This document shows, piece by piece, positions 61,214 through 64,000 of a stretch of DNA of 64,000 nt (position 1 is the stretch's first letter; the number at the start of each line of letters is the position of its first letter). This DNA is from Nitrosomonas sp. GTDB taxonomy: Bacteria > Pseudomonadota > Gammaproteobacteria > Burkholderiales > Nitrosomonadaceae. The notes under the pieces are model-generated. The model was not told the origin of the DNA, searched no databases, and saw only the letters and a program-made list of their open reading frames with translations. The translations under genes were made by a program, and so were the position numbers. The stretch spans positions 96,454-160,453 of the forward strand of contig JADKHF010000008.1 in NCBI GenBank assembly GCA_016721865.1, written 5' to 3'.

Positions 61214-64000
61214 ATGACTGAGAACCAGAATCCGGAACAAAAAGCCCGTGACATCATTGATGCATTGCTCAGGCAAGCGGGCTGGGTTGTTCAATCGGCC
61301 AAGAAAATCGACCTGAATGTTGGGTTAGGTCAAGCGGTGCGCGAATACCAGACGGATATCGGCCCGGCGGATTACGTGTTATTCGTTGATAAAAAGCAAT
61401 GGGCGTGATCGAAGCCAAGAAAGAAGGCAGGGCCAACAAAATTACCGATGTCGAAGTGCAAACTGAAGGCTACGCCAGGGCCAGATTGAAGTGGATCAAT
61501 AACAAAAAACCGTTACCTTTTCTCTACCAAAGCACCGGCATCATCACCCGCTTCACCGACGGCCGTGACCCCAAGCCCCGCTCGCGTGAAGTATTCAGCT
61601 TCCATCGCCCGGAAACGCTGAAGGAATGGATGGCACAAGGTATAAGTCTGCGCGAACGTTTGCACCATATTCCACCGCTCAATCCCGATCATTTGCCCGT
61701 CAGGGAATTGCGCTTGCGCGATTGCCAGGAAATCGCCATCATCAATCTGGAAGCCTCGTTTAAGGCAGATCGCCCACGCGCCCTGATTCAAATGGCAACC
61801 GGCGCGGGCAAAACCTACACCGCCATCACCTCAATTTACCGCCTGCTCAAATATGCGGATGCCAAGCGCATTTTGTTTCTGGTCGATACCAAAAATCTTG
61901 GCGAGCAGGCTGAGCAGGAAATGATGTCCTACGTGCCGCTCGACGATAACCGTAAGTTTACCGAGCTGTACAACGTGCAGCGGCTCAAATCCTCTTTCGT
62001 CGCCAAGGACAGCCAAGTGTGCATCAGCACCATCCAGCGCTTGTATTCCATTCTGAAAGACACGCCGCTCGATGATGCTGCCGAAGAAATCAACCCGGCA
62101 GAATTGGCGCTCCCCAAGACGCCGATGCCCGTGGTGTATAACGAAAAAGTCCCACTGGAATTCTTCGATTTCATCTTTATCGACGAATGCCACCGCTCCA
62201 TCTACAACCTGTGGCAACAGGTTATCGACTATTTCGATGCCAGCCTGATCGGCTTAACCGCCACGCCGGACAATCGCACTTACGGTTTCTTCAAGAAAAA
62301 CGTAGTGAGCGATTACAGTCACGAAAAGGCCGTGGCCGATGGCGTCAACGTTGGCAATGAAGTCTACGTGATCGAAACACAGATCACCCAGCAAGGCGCG
62401 CAGATCACCGCCAAGCAACAGGTGGAAAAACGCGAAAAACTCACGCGCAAAAAGCGCTGGGAAATGCAAGACGAAGACGAAGTCTACTCCGCCACGCAAT
62501 TGGATCACAACATCGTCAATCCTGATCAGATCCGCACCGTCATTCGTACTTTTCACGACAAGCTGCCGGAGATTTTTCCCGGCCGCCGCGAAGTGCCCAA
62601 GACCCTGATCTTCGCCAAAACAGACAGTCACGCTGACGACATCATCCAGACCGTGCGCGAGGAATTTGACGAGGGCAACGCCTTTTGCAAGAAGCTCACC
62701 TACAAAACCGAGGAAGACCCTAAATCCGTGTTGCAGCAATTCCGCAATGAATATTACCCGCGCATCGCCGTCACGGTGGACATGATCGCCACCGGCACCG
62801 ACGTTAAGCCGCTGGAATGCCTGCTGTTCATGCGCGACGTGAAAAGCCGCAACTACTTCGAACAGATGAAAGGCCGTGGCACGCGCACGCTCGATAAAGA
62901 CGACCTAAAAAAAGTCACGCCTTCCGCTGTCAGCGCCAAGACGCATTATGTGATTGTGGATGCCATCGGCGTCACTCGTTCGCTGAAGACCGCCAGCCAG
63001 CCGCTGATCACCAAACCCAGTGTGCCACTCAAGGATTTGGCGATGAGCGTGATGATGGGCGCAACCGATGAAGACACCGTAAGCTCGCTTGCCGGTCGCC
63101 TGGCGCGGCTCAACAAACAACTCGATACCGATGACCAGCGCCGCATCCGCGAACTCGCTGGCGGTATGGAACTCACCCAATTTGTCGGCAAATTATTCAG
63201 CGCAATCGACGCCGACAACATCGAAGCCCGGGCGCTGGAACTGGCAAAGCTCCCCATCGGCTCGGATCCCGGCGACGACAAACGCCAGCAGGCGCAACAG
63301 CAATTAGTGAGTGAAGCCGCGAAAGTATTGAACGGCGAACTGGTCGAACTCATCGAATCCATCCGCCGCGACAAGGAACAAACCATCGACCACGACAACA
63401 TCGACAGCGTGTTGCGCGCCGAATGGGACAAAGACGCCGCCAATAATGCGCAAGCTTTAACCGATGAATTCGCCGGTTACCTGAAAGCGAATCAAGACAG
63501 CATTGCCGCACTGACCATTTTTTTCAGCCAGCCGTATCGCAGGCGCGAACTCAGCTATGCCCCTGATCCGCCAAGTGCTGGATAAACTCAAAACCGACAG
63601 ACCCAAACTCGCGCCGTTGCGCGTGTGGCAAGCGTATCAACAATTGGAATCCCGTCATTCCCTGTCACCCTCGCGAAGGCGGGGGGCAGGCGGAAATCCA
63701 GTCAATGAGCTCACCACACTGGTCGCACTGATTCGTCGTGTATGCGGCTGGGACAAAATCCTAACCCCTTCGACGACACCGTGCGCCGCAACTTCCAAAC
63801 CTGGATCATGCAACATCATGCCGGGAGCGGTGAAAAATTCAACGAAGAACAAATGATCTGGTTGCACATGATCCGCGATCATGTGCGAACTCCTTCCACA
63901 TCGAGCGTGACGACCTGGAAATGTCGCCGTTCGACGCACAAGGCGGATTGGGCAGGATGCATCAGTTGTTTGGGGCAAGGATGGAGCCTTTGTTGGATGA
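61214..64000 (+). CDS. hsdR: Type I restriction enzyme subunit HsdR (several frame breaks, 3' end outside)
   Basis: N-terminal RecB-like nuclease (ADYVLFVDKK then GVIEAKKEG, the D...ExK site), SF2 motor with Walker A MATGAGKTYTAI, FIDECHRS, LTATP and EQMKGRGTRT, and a C-terminal EcoEI-R-like domain. The frame breaks at 61398-61403 inside the nuclease site, near 63555-63590, near 63770 and near 63890; the next frames continue with family sequence (FQTWIMQHHAGSGEK, MHQLFGARMEPL) to the window edge. Start ATG 61214; TTG 61154 is an alternative. The GC content looks higher than upstream genes, suggesting acquisition. hsdM/hsdS are not in the window. Confidence 0.9.
63653..63702. repeat. Dispersed-type repeat inserted in frame inside hsdR
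   Basis: About 50 bp starting GTCATTCCCTGTCACCCTCG and ending GGAAATCCAG, containing the CGCGAAGGCGG core seen in scattered inverted-repeat units of beta- and gammaproteobacteria. It adds ~17 residues (SRHSLSPSRRRGAGGNP) between QQLE and VNELT of HsdR. Confidence 0.5.

Noticed and set aside
1..64000. CRISPR array or prophage
   Set aside because: No regularly spaced repeats and no phage structural genes were seen; the only integrase belongs to the IS91-like element.

Overview
The window looks like chromosome of a betaproteobacterium, most likely from the Nitrosomonadaceae (Nitrosomonas-like). The basis is the betaproteobacterial set rpfE, regB/regA, mfd, clpSA, the miaB-phoH-ybeY-corC cluster and the fimT-pilVWX-pilY1-pilE operon, the moderate GC, and the crowd of IS elements. 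No ammonia-oxidation gene is present, so the genus is an inference. I see no rRNA, tRNA or CRISPR array.

Layout. 1-9059: an acidic protein cut by the window edge, then a tight four-gene locus that I read as exopolysaccharide synthesis and export: a zinc-ribbon TackOD1/degenerate-GGDEF regulator, a processive family 2 glycosyltransferase, a TolC-like outer-membrane protein fused to a TIM-barrel hydrolase-like domain, and a HlyD-type adaptor. The glycosyltransferase is split by a 2.4-kb IS91-like element carrying both a tyrosine recombinase and an HUH transposase. 9090-17284: an agmatinase lacking its GGDH motif, rlpA, lolC-lolD, a full-length ABC exporter, a deleted IS copy and a DegQ-type protease. 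17445-21202: yaaA, two decayed genes, rpiA and phoU. 21264-27746 (minus): minor-pilin operon fimT-pilV-pilW-pilX-pilY1-pilE. 28015-38331: thiO, an IS630-type element inserted in the thiO stop codon, ispH, a MITE-like repeat, DAHP synthase, a transposase remnant, the RegB/RegA redox two-component pair behind a 21-bp perfect palindrome, ribD, nrdR and glyA. 38530-48125: a gene split by an IS1182-like element, clpA-clpS, cspA with a terminator, icd, rpfE and a degenerate EAL protein. 48356-61000: mfd, a TPR-like periplasmic protein, a histidine phosphatase, then on the minus strand small secreted protein-miaB-phoH-ybeY-corC-recJ-DUF4010. 61214-64000: a type I restriction HsdR running off the end.

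About twenty genes, many of them universally conserved (mfd, miaB, nrdR, lolC, phoU, pilY1, hsdR), carry one or more single-base frameshifts, often in homopolymers, with the rest of the protein intact in the next frame. This pattern fits uncorrected sequencing indels better than biology. I therefore annotate these as whole genes with the break position, and reserve 'pseudogene' for genes cut by IS elements, carrying in-frame stops, or missing internal segments. Functionally, the left part concerns the envelope and surface (polysaccharide, lipoprotein sorting, pili, protease), the middle holds redox control and core biosynthesis, and the right part holds RNA modification, repair and restriction.
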